Below, piece by piece: positions 35,984-47,403 of a stretch of DNA of 64,000 bases. The notes below the pieces were generated by a model. That model saw only the letters and a list, made by a program, of their open reading frames with translations. It did no database searches and was not told the DNA's origin. The stretch is taken from assembly GCA_014529385.2 (NCBI GenBank), contig CM043942.1, positions 28,637,469-28,701,468 on the forward strand, in the 5' to 3' direction. Position numbers and translations under genes: made by a program. How positions within the stretch are numbered: position 1 is the first letter of the stretch; each line of letters begins with the position of its first letter. The DNA is from Adiantum capillus-veneris. Lineage: Eukaryota > Streptophyta > Polypodiopsida > Polypodiales > Pteridaceae.

Positions 35984-36811
35984 TGTTAAGTATGGAGCCT
36001 GATTTACCCTTGTTATTTTCTGTGGTAAAAGCGCACATTTGTAAGGCCCCCATTATGAGGAGAAGCCATCGTGCGTGAAGGAAAATCAGTCACCGGAAAC
36101 CAAAATTTTCACGGACAAGAATCAGGGGCAACTTTAAAGGCCTCGGGGGCGGAGGCCCTCGAGACTTTTTGTTTCGCCGGAATATTCTTTTTTGCCGGAA
36201 TATTATGGCCGGACGTCGGCCGGAAAGTGGTCGGAAAACAACCGGTCGGTTGGCCGGTGGCCGGTAGTCAATGGCCGATGGCCGGTGGTCGGAAGTCAAT
36301 GGCCGGTGGCCGGTGGTCGGAAGTCAATGGCCGGTGGCCGGTGGCCGAATTCAATGGCCGGTGGCCGAATTCAAAAGCGGACTTGTCTTCTCAAGGGCGG
36401 CCACACATGGCCGGATTGGAGGGTCCGATTTGGACTTATTCGCACAAGGGCGGCTACACATGGCTGTCTCTCATAAGAGAGGGCAGCCCTTTTGGCCTAT
36501 AAAAGGAGGCCATTTCTACACACATTTCATAGTGTGAAGTTGATGCAACAAGGTGAGTGTGAGGTGGTGAGAGTGAAGCAAGGCGGGAGCTCCATTAAGG
36601 GTATAATCCCTTTGTAAACTACTTCTTGTTTTGAAGTACTAAAGCCATTGAGTGGCTGCTTTCCCGTGGACGTAGCCCACATTGGGTGAACCACGTATAT
36701 CGTGTGTACTCTCTCTCTCTCTCTACTCTATAATCTCGTGTATATAAATCTGTCTCTCTCCATTAAGTAATCCACTCAATTATCTATTTAGCTACGTCTT
36801 ATTTCCTAACA
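35984..36811 (+). repeat. 3' LTR of element E
   Basis: Begins TGTTAAGTATGGAGCC after AAGTGGGAGAT and ends TTCCTAACA. It differs from the 5' LTR at scattered sites and in minisatellite arrangement (about 36,250-36,375). TATA box at 36,498-36,504. Confidence 0.95.
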
Positions 36812-36816
36812 AGGTT

Positions 36817-37661
36817 GTCCTCCCTTGACGTAGTCGGCCCCGCCGGTGCAGCCGACCTCGATTGGCTCTGTCACATTATCATAGACAATGACGGGTTCGC
36901 ATCTTGCTTCAAATACCTATCAACCCTTGCCAACATACTTGGAGCATTGGCCCAACCGTCGGCCCACGTCATCCCGTCAACGCATCCATGCCCTCAATTA
37001 TCGTCCGTCGACGTAGTCGGCCACATCACGATGGAGTCGCTTGTGGTTCCAACAAGCACCCATCGGCCCTCGTCCGTGTGCTTGGCTCCTCCGGCACCAC
37101 AAGCCATCCCATTAGTGCACCGCATGTCGTCAAGGATGTATGCATCCATCGCATCCTCTCCTGGAAACCTTCTCTTGGCATTCCCCCAACAAGGGGGTTT
37201 CTTTCATTTGTCGGCACGTGGGTCATGGTTCTTGGGGGGTTTGTCGGCCCACACGGATTGTGTACAACTATAAGGATAGTGGTGCTCGATTGAGACGGAA
37301 ACGAGACGGCAGACCGCGGAGCACCCCACTTGTGATGTTGGGATGCAATCCCCCCCCCCCCCCCCCCGGGTGAGTGCCAAGGATACCTTCCCCACCGATG
37401 GGCTTGGCTACTTTCGGGCCGTGTTTGGGTCTTGCGGGGCTCGACGTGCTCGGGGTGGCCAACAGGGCTCGATAGGCGCTGAGTGACGGCGGACCGTCTC
37501 CAGGGCCGAGGCATCGACTACAGTGAGCTCCCGCCCGGGCTGCAGTGTGATCAAGGAACGCGGCAAACGTTTTTTTCGTCACGAGCTACGTGCGGCTTGT
37601 ATCGATATGGAAGGTCCCAAACATGTGTGCATAAGTAAACAAAAAACTATTTTAAAAAATC
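36817..37661. other. GC-rich segment of unknown origin
   Basis: Its composition contrasts with all neighbours: CG-rich, with repeated GTCGGCC and GACGTAGTCGGCC (36,829 and about 37,009), a C16 run at about 37,351-37,366, and few microsatellites. The plus-strand ORF 36,815-37,273 and overlapping ORFs in other frames show no domain I recognise. Before element E inserted, it joined CGGACGACCCCTAGGTT on the left. It may be part of an unrecognised transposon or a foreign fragment. Confidence 0.4.
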
Positions 37662-37669
37662 TTTTTTTT

Positions 37670-37896
37670 TGTTACCATATACATGTGGTAGTGATGTGTG
37701 TGAACACACTAGGACTGCCCAGGCATTTTTTCCCTCTTTAGGAGGTTTTTTCCCCCGTGCATTGTATATACGCCCATCACTCTAGGGCTATCCATCTTTC
37801 CATTGCACACTAAGTAACACACTCTCTATTGTGTGCCTTGAGCTTCCTTCCTCTTCTCCAAGTTGTGTGTGTTTCTCTGCAACCCTAATTCCAACA
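37670..37896 (+). repeat. 5' LTR of element B
   Basis: TGTTACCATATACATG ... TTCCAACA, with TATA-like TTGTATATAC near 37,763. Nearly identical to 42,588-42,814. Confidence 0.95.
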
Positions 37897-38258
37897 ATTG
37901 GTATCAAAGCAGGTCACGTCCTCTTGGGCTTAGTCGCCAGCTGCTCCAGCACACGCCTGCTCACTTTCTCCGATTTCAGTGAGCTTTGGCAAGCGTTCGC
38001 AGGTCGACAAAAAAATTGGGAAAGCTCATAGACGTTGGTCTGCTCAGAATTTTGATTTGGGCAAATTTCGGCCTCCGTTTCCACTACAGGCAGTACTGCA
38101 CATGCTATTTCGTCATTTTGTGTAGAAGTTTTGTCAGTGACGTTTTCTACATAACAGGTGCCTTACAGTCTTCTACGGTTTGTGCTATATAGCACAAATT
38201 GTTCCCGCTCCGTTTCTCCTATTTTCGGGCAGTTTTCACATCAGGTGCAGCATTTACC

Positions 38259-39816
38259 ATGGCTGACAACAACAACACAGATGTGTTCAAGATGTTTGCT
38301 GCTGAGGACAGGTTGGATGGGGAAAACTACCCTATGTGGGCTTATATGATGCAACATGTTCTTGTGTCAAAGGGTGTCTGGAACATTGTGGGCATTGATG
38401 TACGTCCTGGTTCTGAGGATGTAGGCGAAGTTAAGGATGTTGCAGATCTTGCTGCAAGGATTGCAGCTATTAGAGTTGTTTTGCCTACGGCAGAACAAGC
38501 TCGTTGGGATGTTAAGGATGCGCAGGCTCATGCATTGATTGCGTTGTCTGTGAAGCGCACCATTGTTCCTCACATCCGTTCAGCAAAATCTGCAAAAAAA
38601 GGCTTGCGATATTCTAGCAGGTCTTTATGCAAGCTGCAATGAGGCTAAAATTGCTATGCTGTGTAAAGAGCTGGAGTCGAAGATTATGCATGAGGAAGAT
38701 GATATGGACACTTTCCTTGCTAGTGTCAAGGATATCAATGACCAACTTATTTCTGTAGGTGAAGTTATTTCAGACAGTTCCCTTGTGCAGACTGTTCTTG
38801 ATGCCTTACCAGATTCTTACCAGACTTTTGCTAGTACTTGGAGACTTATGACCCAAGGAAATCCAGAAATTGTCAAGTTTGATGCATTATGCACATTGTT
38901 GTTGCAAGAGTCACTTTCCAGAAAAAACAGGACTAGACAGCATGCAGTTAAACAGGATTTTATTGCTTCTCAAAGAAAGGGTGGTAACAGCAATGCAGCC
39001 ACTTCTTATGGTTTTGCTGCGAGTGGCAAAAATTTTGTTCCTAATGCTTTTGCTGGTACCAATTCGTCAGGAAATTCTGGTGATAAGGGCAAAAAGAAGA
39101 TGCGTTGCCATTATTGTAAAGCTAATGATCACTTGATCAAGTCGTGTCCTAAGTTGAAGGCCAAAGAGGCTAAGAAGAAAGAGGGTGGTTCCACTGCAAA
39201 TGCTGGTTCCACTACAAATGCAGCCATTGTTGAGTCTTCTGTGAAAGGAGACTATGTTGCTGATATTGATGCAGAATGGGCTTTTAGCGCAGAGTGCACT
39301 TACAATCCTGCTGTCCATTTGTGAGTTGCTGTAGATTCACATGTGTGGTATTTCGACAGTGGTGCTACAAAGCACATTACCTCACATCGTGAATTGTTTA
39401 CCTCTCTCGAGTCTGTCCCTCATGGGAATTTAGTCACTTGTGCCAACAACGCCTCTTATCTAGTTCAGGGAGTTGGAAAGATTGTGCTCACCGCTGCTAA
39501 TGGCAGTTCCTTCACACTTGTTGATGCACTTTATGTACCTGGGATCAAGAAGAATCTCTTGTCTGTATCTGCACTTGCTAGACTTGGACTTGTAGTCAAA
39601 TTTGTGGATGACAGATGTACAGTTCATGATCTTTGTTTTGGTGATGAAATTGTTGCATCTGGGCTTTTGTGCCGTGGGCTGTATAAGCTCACTTTGTATG
39701 ACAAGTGTGGACAAAATTTTGCAAATGCTGTTGCAGATTCAAGGGCTATTTCAGATGCAAAACTTTGGCATGCACGTTTTGGTCATCTGAATTTTGCTGC
39801 GTTTGCAAAAATCTGA
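38259..39816 (+). pseudogene. Copia B: gag, zinc knuckle, protease and integrase start
   Basis: ATG 38,259 opens MADNNNTDVFKMFAAEDRLD. Gag is full through VKRTIVPHIRSAKSAKK, then a one-base insertion near 38,596 shifts it; the frame resumes (DILAGLYASCNEAKIAM). The zinc knuckle CHYCKANDHLIKSC lies at about 39,107-39,150. A short deletion near 39,318 gives a TGA at 39,322. The protease segment WYFDSGATKHITS is at 39,347, and the integrase zinc domain starts at LWHARFGHLNFAAFAKI, stopping at TGA 39,814, the same position as in A. Confidence 0.88.
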
Positions 39817-41351
39817 TATGTTTGATTCTTTGCCACCTCTTGAAGCACCTGTCAAACATGTTTGTGAAGGCTGTATTTTGGGTAAGATGCAGCGTTCTAA
39901 ATTTCCAAAGGATGGTTCAGTTCGGGCCACATGTAGGTTGCAGCTTGTGCATAGTGATGTTTGTGGGCCCATGCAAACTCCGTCCTTGGGCAATTACCTG
40001 TACTTCGTGACTTTCATTGATGATTACTCTAGGCATGCATGGATATTTCCGCTTAAAGAGAAGTCCGAAGTTTTAATGTGCTTCAAACAATTTCTGGCTA
40101 TGCCTGAAAATGTCTCGAAATGTACAATGGGCACCCTCCGTTCCGATCGAGGGGGGGAGTATATGTCTCATGAATTAATGCATTTCTGGCTAGTCGTGGG
40201 ATAAAACACCAATGTACAGTGCCTTATACACCTCAACAAAATGGTGTTGCTCAGAGGAAATGGCACGATGTAAGGTCAAAAGTCAAGCTTTGCCGCATTC
40301 TTTTTCGCTTGAGGCCATCATGTGTGCCACTTATGTACTTAACAGGTATCCTACGAAAGCTTTGCAGTCTATTACTCCATATGAAGCATGGCATGATAGA
40401 AAGCCTTCTATGGAGCACATGCGTGTTTTTGGCTGTTTGGCATATGCTTTGGTGCCACAAGTGCAGCGCAGAACATTGGATGATAAGGCTGTCAAATGTA
40501 TTTTTGTTGGTCATAGTGCTGAAAGCAAAGGTTACAGGTTGTATCATCCGCATACAAAACGTATTCTGGTTTCTCGGGATGTAGTGTTTGTGGAAGATTC
40601 TGTTCAGCCATTGCTGTCATGTACTAGAGACAGTAATGTAAGCTCACAGGACATTTATGACACTTTGTTGCCTCTTTTCAGTGATGGAAATACGAATGTA
40701 TTTTCCAATGAGGCAAATGTACAGCCTATGGGGGTTTCTGAAAATGTTCTAGATCAGTCTATTACTGATGCAGATGTACATGATGTACTTGATGAGGAAA
40801 GGGTTGAAAATGAGCAGGCTAGAGGTATGCCAAAATGGCTGCTGCACACTTTGTGTGACAGTAAATTGGATGCACCTTTGTCTAGTCGTACTCGTTCAGG
40901 CTCTCGCCATGCATCTTATGCATCAGATTGTTATGCTTTGGCTGTGTCTAGCTTACATGATGTTGAGGAGCCTCTATCTTTTGATGAAGCACAGAATTCA
41001 GAAAATTGGATGGCTGCCATGCAATCAGAATATGATGCACTCATAGAAAATGACACATGGACTTTATGTGATTTGCCTCCTGGCAAAAAGGCCATTGGTA
41101 CAAAGTGGGTTTACAAGTTGAAACACAAGCCGGATGGTGAGATTGATCGCCATAAGGCTCGACTTGTTGCAAAGGGTTATGCACAGCAAAAAGGCATAGA
41201 TAATGAAGAGACTTTTGCTCCCACTTGTCGTATGACTACTGTACGTTTTCTATGTGCATTGGCAGCTCATTTTGGTTGGGATGTACATCAATCAGACATT
41301 GTTACTGCTTTCTTGAATGGTGACATATTTGAGGAAGTTTATGTAACGTAG
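39794..41351 (+). pseudogene. Copia B: integrase and first half of RT
   Basis: Integrase continues in a shifted frame (PPLEAPVKHVCEGCILGKMQ; HSDVCGPMQTPSLGNYLYFV; FIDDYSRHAW; LRSDRGGEY). It breaks near 40,180 (one base lost) and again near 40,255, where a stretch after QQNGVA is missing. From 40,212 the frame 379 codons long holds SLEAIMCATYVLNRYPTKAL, FGCLAYALVP, a variable linker, then RT (WMAAMQSEYDALIENDTWTL, KWVYKLKHKPDGEIDRHKAR, TVRFLCALAAHFGWDVHQSD). It ends at TAG 41,349-41,351, where element A has CAG. Confidence 0.88.
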
Positions 41352-42512
41352 CCTCGTGGTTTTGTCATAAAAGGACAAGAGGACAAAGTGTGCACATGTA
41401 AGAAGGCTTTGTATGGGTTGAAGCAATCTCCTCGTGCTTGGTATGAGAAAGCTGACACTCATTTAATTAAACGAGGCTTTCGTAATAGTCCAACAGAAAG
41501 CACATTGTATGTAAAGCGTGAGGATGATGTATTTCTCATTGTGGTTCTTTATGTTGATGATTTGCTGATCACTGGACCAAATGAGAGACATATTGTTGAA
41601 TTTAAGGCTGATTTGAATGCTACTTTCAAGATGAAAGATTTGGGGCTGTTGCATCATTATTTGGGCATACAGTTTAAGCAGTTTGATGGTGGAATTGCCT
41701 TGTGTCAGAAAAGTTACATAGAGACATTGCTATGTAAGTTTGGACTTGAGGATTGCAAACCTATTGCCACTCCCATGGAAACAGGTTTGAAGTCGAGTCT
41801 ACATGATGCTGGCTATCCTGCTGATGTCACTCTTTACCAAACTGTTGTTGGCTGCCTCATTTATGTATGCAACACGAGGCCGGATATTCAGTTTGCAGTC
41901 TCACAAGTCAGCAGATTTATGCATAGCCCAGGGTCTAAGCATTGGCAGGATGTAAGAGGATTTTCCGCTACCTTAGTGGCACTTTACATCTTGGCTTGTT
42001 TTATCCCAAGGGGGGATCATTGCCGCCAGACTTACATGCTTTTTCGGACTCAGATTGGGCTGGTTGTTTCGACACGCGAGTGTCCACAAGTGGTTTTTGT
42101 TTCATGGTTGGCAGTTCATGTATATCATGGTTGAGCAAGAAGCAACCTACTGTGGCCACTTCGAGTTGTGAGGTTGAGTACAAGGCTGTCTTGAATCTTC
42201 ACAGCTACGGTTGAGTGTGTATGGCTCTGACGCCTTATGGCTAATTTGGGTGTTGGACAGGACACTGCCAACACTATCTACACTGACAGTCAGAGCGCAT
42301 TGGTAGTTGCGAGGAACCCAGTTTTTCATGCTCGCACAAAGCACATTGAGGTGCATTACCACTATGTCAGGGAGAGGCTCTCAACAGGAGAGATCAGCTT
42401 GGATTATGTGCCAACACAGGACAACCTTGCAAATCTTTTCACAAAGGCATTGTCTCGTGAGAAGCTTGAATCTTTCCGCAAAGCTTTGGGCTTACTCCCC
42501 TTTGTGGACTGA
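41352..42512 (+). pseudogene. Copia B: second half of RT and RNase H
   Basis: In the same frame after the TAG: YGLKQSPRAWYEKADTHLIK and active site YVDD at 41,550-41,561, PNERHIVEFKADLNATFKMK and DLGLLHHYLGIQ. A lost base near 41,950 shifts the frame into RNase H (AFSDSDWAGCFDTR; SWLSKKQPTVATSSCEVEYK). A second break near 42,190 precedes DSQSALVVARNPVFHARTKH and the intact end VPTQDNLANLFTKALSREKL, stopping at 42,510. B keeps the CAG that is TAG in A and C. Confidence 0.9.
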
Positions 42513-42587
42513 TCCTGTCCTTAGGGCATGGCACTTCCCTTTACTCATGTGCCAGCTCTCATTAACGGCATCACTCCAGGGGGGATT

Positions 42588-42814
42588 TGTTACCATATAC
42601 ATGTGGTAGTGATGTGTGTGAACACACTAGGACCGCCGGGGCATTTTTTCCCTCTTTAGGAGGTTTTTTCCCCCGTGCATTGTATATACTCCCATCACTC
42701 TAGGGCTATCCATCTTTCCATTGCACACTAAGTAACACACTCTCTATTGTGTGCCTTGAGCTTCCTTCGTCTTCTCCAAGCTGTGTGTGTTTCTCTGCAA
42801 CCCTAATTCCAACA
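42588..42814 (+). repeat. 3' LTR of element B
   Basis: TGTTACCATATACATG ... TTCCAACA, followed by TTTTT matching the left flank. Confidence 0.95.
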
Positions 42815-43395
42815 TTTTTGTGATTCAATGATATTTCAAATAAATAGAATTTTATTATTAATTTACACTTTTAAAAAAATTTACATAAAAATATAATTTT
42901 TTTGCTTAAATTACCAGGTAAATAATTAGGTCAAGATATCTTCATTTTTAATTTAATTACATATTTTTTTTAAATGACATGGCTATTGAGGTGGCCATGC
43001 ATGAATGACCTGTTCATCCATGTGGTAAGCTATGTGGATGATTAATGACATGGAATGCATAGGTGGAAAGATGAGGTGGCGGATAGGATCCCCTCATCTG
43101 CCATGTCATATGATGACATGTCAAAATGGCAACATGTAATAATTATGTGGCAAAAAACGAGGTGATGAGTTGGCAAGGTGGTGATGTGGCATGCTTGGTG
43201 GCTCATGAGGTGGCGAGTGATGTGGCAAGCCATGCAAGCAATACTTACCCGGGGCATGTGAGGTGGTGGATGACATGGCACTTAAGGTGAAGTGGCGTGC
43301 AAGGCAGTGGAGGGTGGTGGATGAGTTGGCAATTAGAGTGACATGGCAAGCCAAGTGTTATGGTCAAAGTGTTGACTATGGTGATGTGGAAGGTG
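42815..43395. repeat. A+T-rich stretch, then degenerate ATGACATGGCA/GGTGGC repeats
   Basis: 42,815-42,975 is A+T-rich. From about 42,980 the motifs GACATGG, GATGTGGCA and GAGGTGGC recur irregularly, giving spurious Cys/His-rich frames on the minus strand. No gene seen. Confidence 0.6.
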
Positions 43396-43590
43396 AGATG
43401 GGTGATGACATGGAACTTTGGTGACATGGCGGTGACAAATTGAACCGAATTAGTCCTTGTACATTAAAATGCCATTTAGATGTGAAAAAATGAGATGGGT
43501 GGTGACATGGAACTTTGGTGACATGGTGGTGACAAACTGAACCGAATTAGTCCTTGTACATTAAAATTGCCACTTAGATGTGAAAAAATG
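43396..43590. repeat. 93-100 bp tandem duplication
   Basis: Two adjacent copies of GAGATGGGTG.TGACATGGAA ... CTTTGGTGACATGG(C/T)GGTGACAAA ... GAACCGAATTAGTCCTTGTA ... TTAGATGTGAAAAAATGA start near 43,396 and 43,492, almost identical. Confidence 0.85.
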
Positions 43591-44037
43591 AAGATTAGAT
43601 CTTTTCATTGTGTTTGCAACTATGTGCTTTGTGTGGCTACCAAATCTTGCCTCTTAAAAGTAAGTGCAAGCAAGTCAAATGTATGTAGAATGGCAAAAAC
43701 GACTATTGTTTCTTGGCTATCTTGGTGGGGGCAACTGCTGAAAGTGGGTACATCTCATCATGTATACACCCAAGAGGAAACAGGCGCTCCAATAGCACCC
43801 TCTAGTGGTGGGATAAGTAAAGAGACTGGGGATTCATTAGCCGAGATGCAAGATGAACCAGAATTGCTAGCCAATCCCTCTGTAGAAATATTAGATGATA
43901 TTGGTCAGCACAACTTGAATCCAGGCGTCACTCACGATGAAAAAATAGACCTCATCAGCCATATTGTTAAGGTTAAGGGTAATAAGATTAGTTCTAGCAC
44001 TGTTAGCTTCCTAAAGCAGAGGAAGAAGAAAAGATGA
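43588..44037 (+). CDS. Hypothetical protein, 149 codons
   Basis: The first ATG in the frame is at 43,588, just inside the end of the 93-bp repeat. The frame is open to TGA 44,035-44,037. The N-terminal third is Cys- and hydrophobic-rich; the middle is acidic (GDSLAEMQDEPELLANPSVE); the C-terminus is basic (FLKQRKKKR). No domain recognised, no signal peptide or clear intron. The position among repeats and the lack of promoter signals make it doubtful. It may be a terminal fragment of a transposon protein or chance. Codon evidence cannot be judged by eye. Confidence 0.25.
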   Translation: MKIRSFHCVCNYVLCVATKSCLLKVSASKSNVCRMAKTTIVSWLSWWGQLLKVGTSHHVYTQEETGAPIAPSSGGISKETGDSLAEMQDEPELLANPSVEILDDIGQHNLNPGVTHDEKIDLISHIVKVKGNKISSSTVSFLKQRKKKR

Positions 44038-46080
44038 CTTCCCTAGTTTCTTCTCTCAGAATTAGTCCTTGATGCCTTGGCTTGGTGGTCAAGGGGATTG
44101 TTGTGGTAGGGATTTCTCCTTGGTGGCAACCCCATGACAGCCTTAGATCCTATTTGTTGTTTATGGTCTTAGGGTGGCTCCCTTTATCAGCCGATGTATG
44201 GTCGTTTGATTTGGATGATTTGGCGGTCGTTTGTTGGTGAAGGTCATGGCTCGGTTGGAGCATGGCTATCAATGTAACTTTTTTCTTTTCATAATATTTA
44301 TCTATACTCACAATCGTGAGTTTGGAAAAAAAAAGATAATATCTTTGCATATTGTTGGTACAAAAACAAACCTTCCTTGGACCTATCAGCCGCTAGTGCA
44401 AGCATTAGTTATGGCCTCTTGTTGCAATTAGTCCTTGTAGTAAATGGGAATCCCCAATGCTCTCTATGTCATGTGCATTCCTCAAATGTGCATTCAAAGA
44501 AAAAACTACACATTTTCATGTAAGCAATGACCTTGTAGTGCATAGTTAACTTTGCAATTATTAACAAACAAGCTATGCTACGTGGATTTTATTTTTAGGG
44601 CAAAGAGGTTATTTTAACATTTGATAGGTAGGGTTTGGAAGAACTAAAACCTACAGATTTCTACATTTGGTTGACATGATCATGTTGTCTACAAGAACAA
44701 CAACGTAGTAATCGAAATTGTTTCCACCAATCTTGATTTTCATTTTTTCTTGCTTCTCACCACCACCTGCTTCTCAGCTTTTGCTACGTTCATGTAGATT
44801 CTTTCCTTATTTCTATGGGGTGGCTTCTTTTTATTCTATTTTTTTTTCATGCATGTTACTTGTATTTGCTACTTGCAGGGTTTTTCTTTTGTGTGTGTTA
44901 GCATATGCATTCCTCACGGGAGGGGGGTGTGTAACTTGTTTGCTTTGATTGGTTGTATGTATTCTGGTGTGTTTGTTTGCTTATTTGGTGGCTTCTCTCG
45001 TAGGTGCTAGTTGATCGTGGTTTGGTGGTTGGATAGTGGATCCCTCTTTGCTCATCTTATCCTATGGATTTAATGATGTTTTTGTTTGCAAGAGTGGTTT
45101 TCAATGCCTTGTCATGTTGGTTTGAAGATTTCTATGCAAGCTCAATGATAGCTTCTCTCTTAAGCCTAGTTCAACTTGTCCTATGGTGTTGAAGAAACTT
45201 TTGCAAGTTAGCTAGAGCCTAGGCTCCCTTAGCACATGTTGTAAATCACTTGATAGAGGGGTGTTATGTGGTGGAGATGATCTAGTGTCGGAGTGCACCT
45301 TTTGGCCTTCAAAGCTACGGTGTCTAATATTGGAGATCCTTTGGTGGAGTTTTTAGCTCCCTGTTTTCAATTTTCAAGAGGCATGTGTCTGCAATAGCCC
45401 ATTTGTACAGTCTTTCCTTGCTCCGCCACCTTCAACTCGTCATATATCTCCCTTTATAGTGTGCATTAGCCTCACTAGTGGTGTTCTCCCTTTGGTTTTG
45501 CCATCGTATCATATCTTAGGAGTCTTTTCATTGTTTGATATGTTTGACGTATGCTATGCATATGGACTTTTGTACTTTGCTCATGTGATACAAAGGTTGG
45601 GTTCACATCAACGTGGTGGAAGACGTCGTCCTTTCTTGCCAGTAGGCTACATGTGGGCCTTCATAGTTAGGAACCATTAACTATTATAACCCTTTTTAGC
45701 AACTTGAAAAATAATAAATTAAGATTTCTAAGCCTTTTTCTCACTCTTCTATGAGCACTATTTTAAACAACACAAAATTACCCACTATGAAGGGCATCAA
45801 TGTGGAATATTAGCAACACTTAAAATATTAACTTGTCAAATTAAGGCAAGAACAATCTTCCCCGCATCCCCCCTCCTCCTCGTCTATTTCTTCAATGAAC
45901 TTTGAAAGCCATGGCGACATGCGACTTGAAATGACAATTGGAAGACATACACATTTGGGAAATGAACTGAAAGAGCTAAATACTTATTGTTGTTACATGA
46001 GATTTGCAAGTCCTTTATTTTTATTTTTAAAACAAGAGAAGTATTTCAGAAGTGGATGCGGGTGGGGCTTGAACTCGTTC
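44038..46080. other. Unassigned region, no convincing gene
   Basis: T-rich plus strand with several short ORFs lacking domains. A run of A's after TTTGG near 44,323 could be the tail of an old retroposed sequence, but no ORF or target duplication supports that. Nothing else could be assigned. Confidence 0.35.
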
Positions 46081-46164
46081 TACTATAGCCATTCGAGAGT
46101 AACATATTGGCTTATTTGAAGTGGGCATGATTTATTAATTGCATAGTAGGCTAAGTAGCTTTTA

Positions 46165-46499
46165 CGAATGGACGTCATGGCAGCAACAGAAAGTGGGGGT
46201 GTGGCACTCACCGTGAAGCTGGAGGGTTGCCTCACATGTGGCAACACAAGCGGGATTTGCGCAGACGGGAAGCTAAGGGGAGTTGGTGTGGCACTCCTCC
46301 TCTGATAAATACATATCAACCAAAAATTGGTACATGAGCAAGACAACAAATTACGTGATCGCAAATGAAATAAAGTAAAGCATTACCGGCATGCACGCGA
46401 GCTGGGGGGGGAGGGCAGCAGTAGCAGCAGCGCTACGGCCAGCATCGCCATAAGTGCAAGGCCACGCACCTCCTTCTTGCTAGCTGTCCGCGCCACCAT
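46165..46499 (-). pseudogene. Possible defensin-like secreted cysteine-rich peptide gene, with an in-frame stop
   Basis: Minus strand. ATG at 46,499 opens VRGLALMAMLAVALLLLLPS, a good secretion signal, ending in PPSSRAC. A GT donor (46,386, or alternatively at CGC|GTGCAT) and an acceptor TTTATCAG (46,302) bound a short intron of about 85 bp. In one downstream frame (to TAA about 46,165) there are eight cysteines: C, C, C-x3-C, then GEC-x5-CCC. The GxC segment, CEATLQLHGEC, is spaced like the gamma-core of plant defensins. A signal exon plus intron plus cysteine-rich exon is the usual plant defensin layout. Against it: a TAG between the first and second cysteine, the need for the weaker donor to reach this frame, and a Cys-poor competing frame. 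Confidence 0.35.
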
Positions 46500-46586
46500 G
46501 TACTCTATTTGGAAGCGAGCTGCAAGTGTGTGTTTTGTGTGCGTGCACCCGCGTTGCTTCATGATCTGCATCACTAGCAGTCGTCC

Positions 46587-46590
46587 TTTT

Positions 46591-46593
<3 letters not shown>
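46587..46593 (-). promoter_or_regulatory. TATA box upstream of the 46.5-kb signal-peptide ORF
   Basis: TATAAAA on the minus strand, 88 bases before the ATG at 46,499, directly downstream of a (GA)20 tract (46,594-46,633). The spacing gives a plausible start site near 46,560 and a ~60-nt leader. Confidence 0.5.
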
Positions 46594-46635
<42 letters not shown>

Positions 46636-46639
46636 ATTG

Positions 46640-47320
46640 CTCGCAGTCGGATGTCGTCACCAGATGCAGAAGAAGTTAAAGCCGCCGGAAATCCTGCTCT
46701 CCGTCACCTGCAAGGGGGCCGTCCCCACATAAAAGATAAAGTGGGGCATTTTGTGTCATAATGTCGCCATTTAGGTACGTAATAGCAGTCATGTTAGCCC
46801 TCTCCCCAGGGCCCCGACCACGCCAACCGTCACATTAAGTCCCAAGGGAGAAATTAGGTTGCAAAACACTAAGGTTTTCTTTGCCCTGCCTCCCATACAT
46901 GCAAAGGTTATAGAGTTTCCAGCGGTTCATAATTTAGAGTAATAGTTTTACCTTAAAGAACTCAAAACTTGGTTGATACATTATCACTGTAAAAAGGCTT
47001 TGCATGGGTTCAATTTTAAGTGGTTAGCCAAAAGATTTTCAACCTTCAATGCTTTAAATTATTGTACATTCACTAAAGGCCTACGACATGTGCCTAAAAA
47101 CAAAGGTTTTAGGCATTGAAGCTCACAATATTCAAGCTCTTCAAAAATTTAAGCAACAAAATGGTTTTATTATGCTCTTCTGCATACATGTCCAGATTAT
47201 GTTTTTTTCAAATAAATATTGAGCTTATAGATAGGACTTATTAATAGTAAAATGGGTTCTACAAGTTTAGTTCAAGAACTTTGAGCCACTTGATAATATG
47301 AATTGAGAAAAATGGCTGAT
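46640..47320. other. Unassigned spacer
   Basis: No gene recognised; a decayed copia-like AKKALHGLQF-type echo near 46,990 (AAAAAGGCTTTGCATGGGTT) is too short to call. Confidence 0.35.
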
Positions 47321-47365
47321 TGCATTGGAAAAGGAGATGGAGCTCTTGCACTTTGTACCTCACAC

Positions 47366-47403
<38 letters not shown>

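Larger units (their letters stand above)
31153..36811 (+). mobile_element. Ty1-copia retrotransposon E (full length)
   Basis: LTRs 31,153-31,969 (817 bp) and 35,984-36,811 (828 bp) start TGTTAAGTATGGAGC and end CTAACA. A perfect 5-bp duplication AGGTT flanks it (31,148-31,152 and 36,812-36,816). Primer site TGGTATCAGAGC at 31,972; polypurine tract AAGTGGGAGATT before 35,984. Order gag, protease, integrase, RT, RNase H. Two stops and two frameshifts were found in pol plus a stop early in gag, so it is probably not autonomous. Element F (60,902 onward) is a close sister. Confidence 0.96.
37670..42814 (+). mobile_element. Ty1-copia retrotransposon B (full length, sister of A)
   Basis: Two 227-bp LTRs (37,670-37,896; 42,588-42,814), primer site TGGTATCAAAGC at 37,899-37,910, polypurine tract CCAGGGGGGATT before 42,588, and TTTTT on both sides (37,665-37,669; 42,815-42,819). 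It keeps leader and gag segments deleted in A. Coding is decayed by five or more frame breaks and one TAG. The target duplication lies in a T run, so its exact register is ambiguous. Confidence 0.94.

Noticed and set aside
36815-37582. Several overlapping ORFs of 100-160 codons in the GC-rich segment
   Set aside because: All frames are open because of high GC content; no domain, start context or splice evidence favours one.
42980-43427. Minus-strand Cys/His-rich ORFs as zinc-finger genes
   Set aside because: The cysteines and histidines arise from repeated ATGTGGCA/GACATGG motifs; spacing is irregular and frames overlap.
44150-44340. LINE 3' end with poly(A)
   Set aside because: Only a short A run after TTTGG is present; no reverse transcriptase or endonuclease frame upstream and no target duplication.
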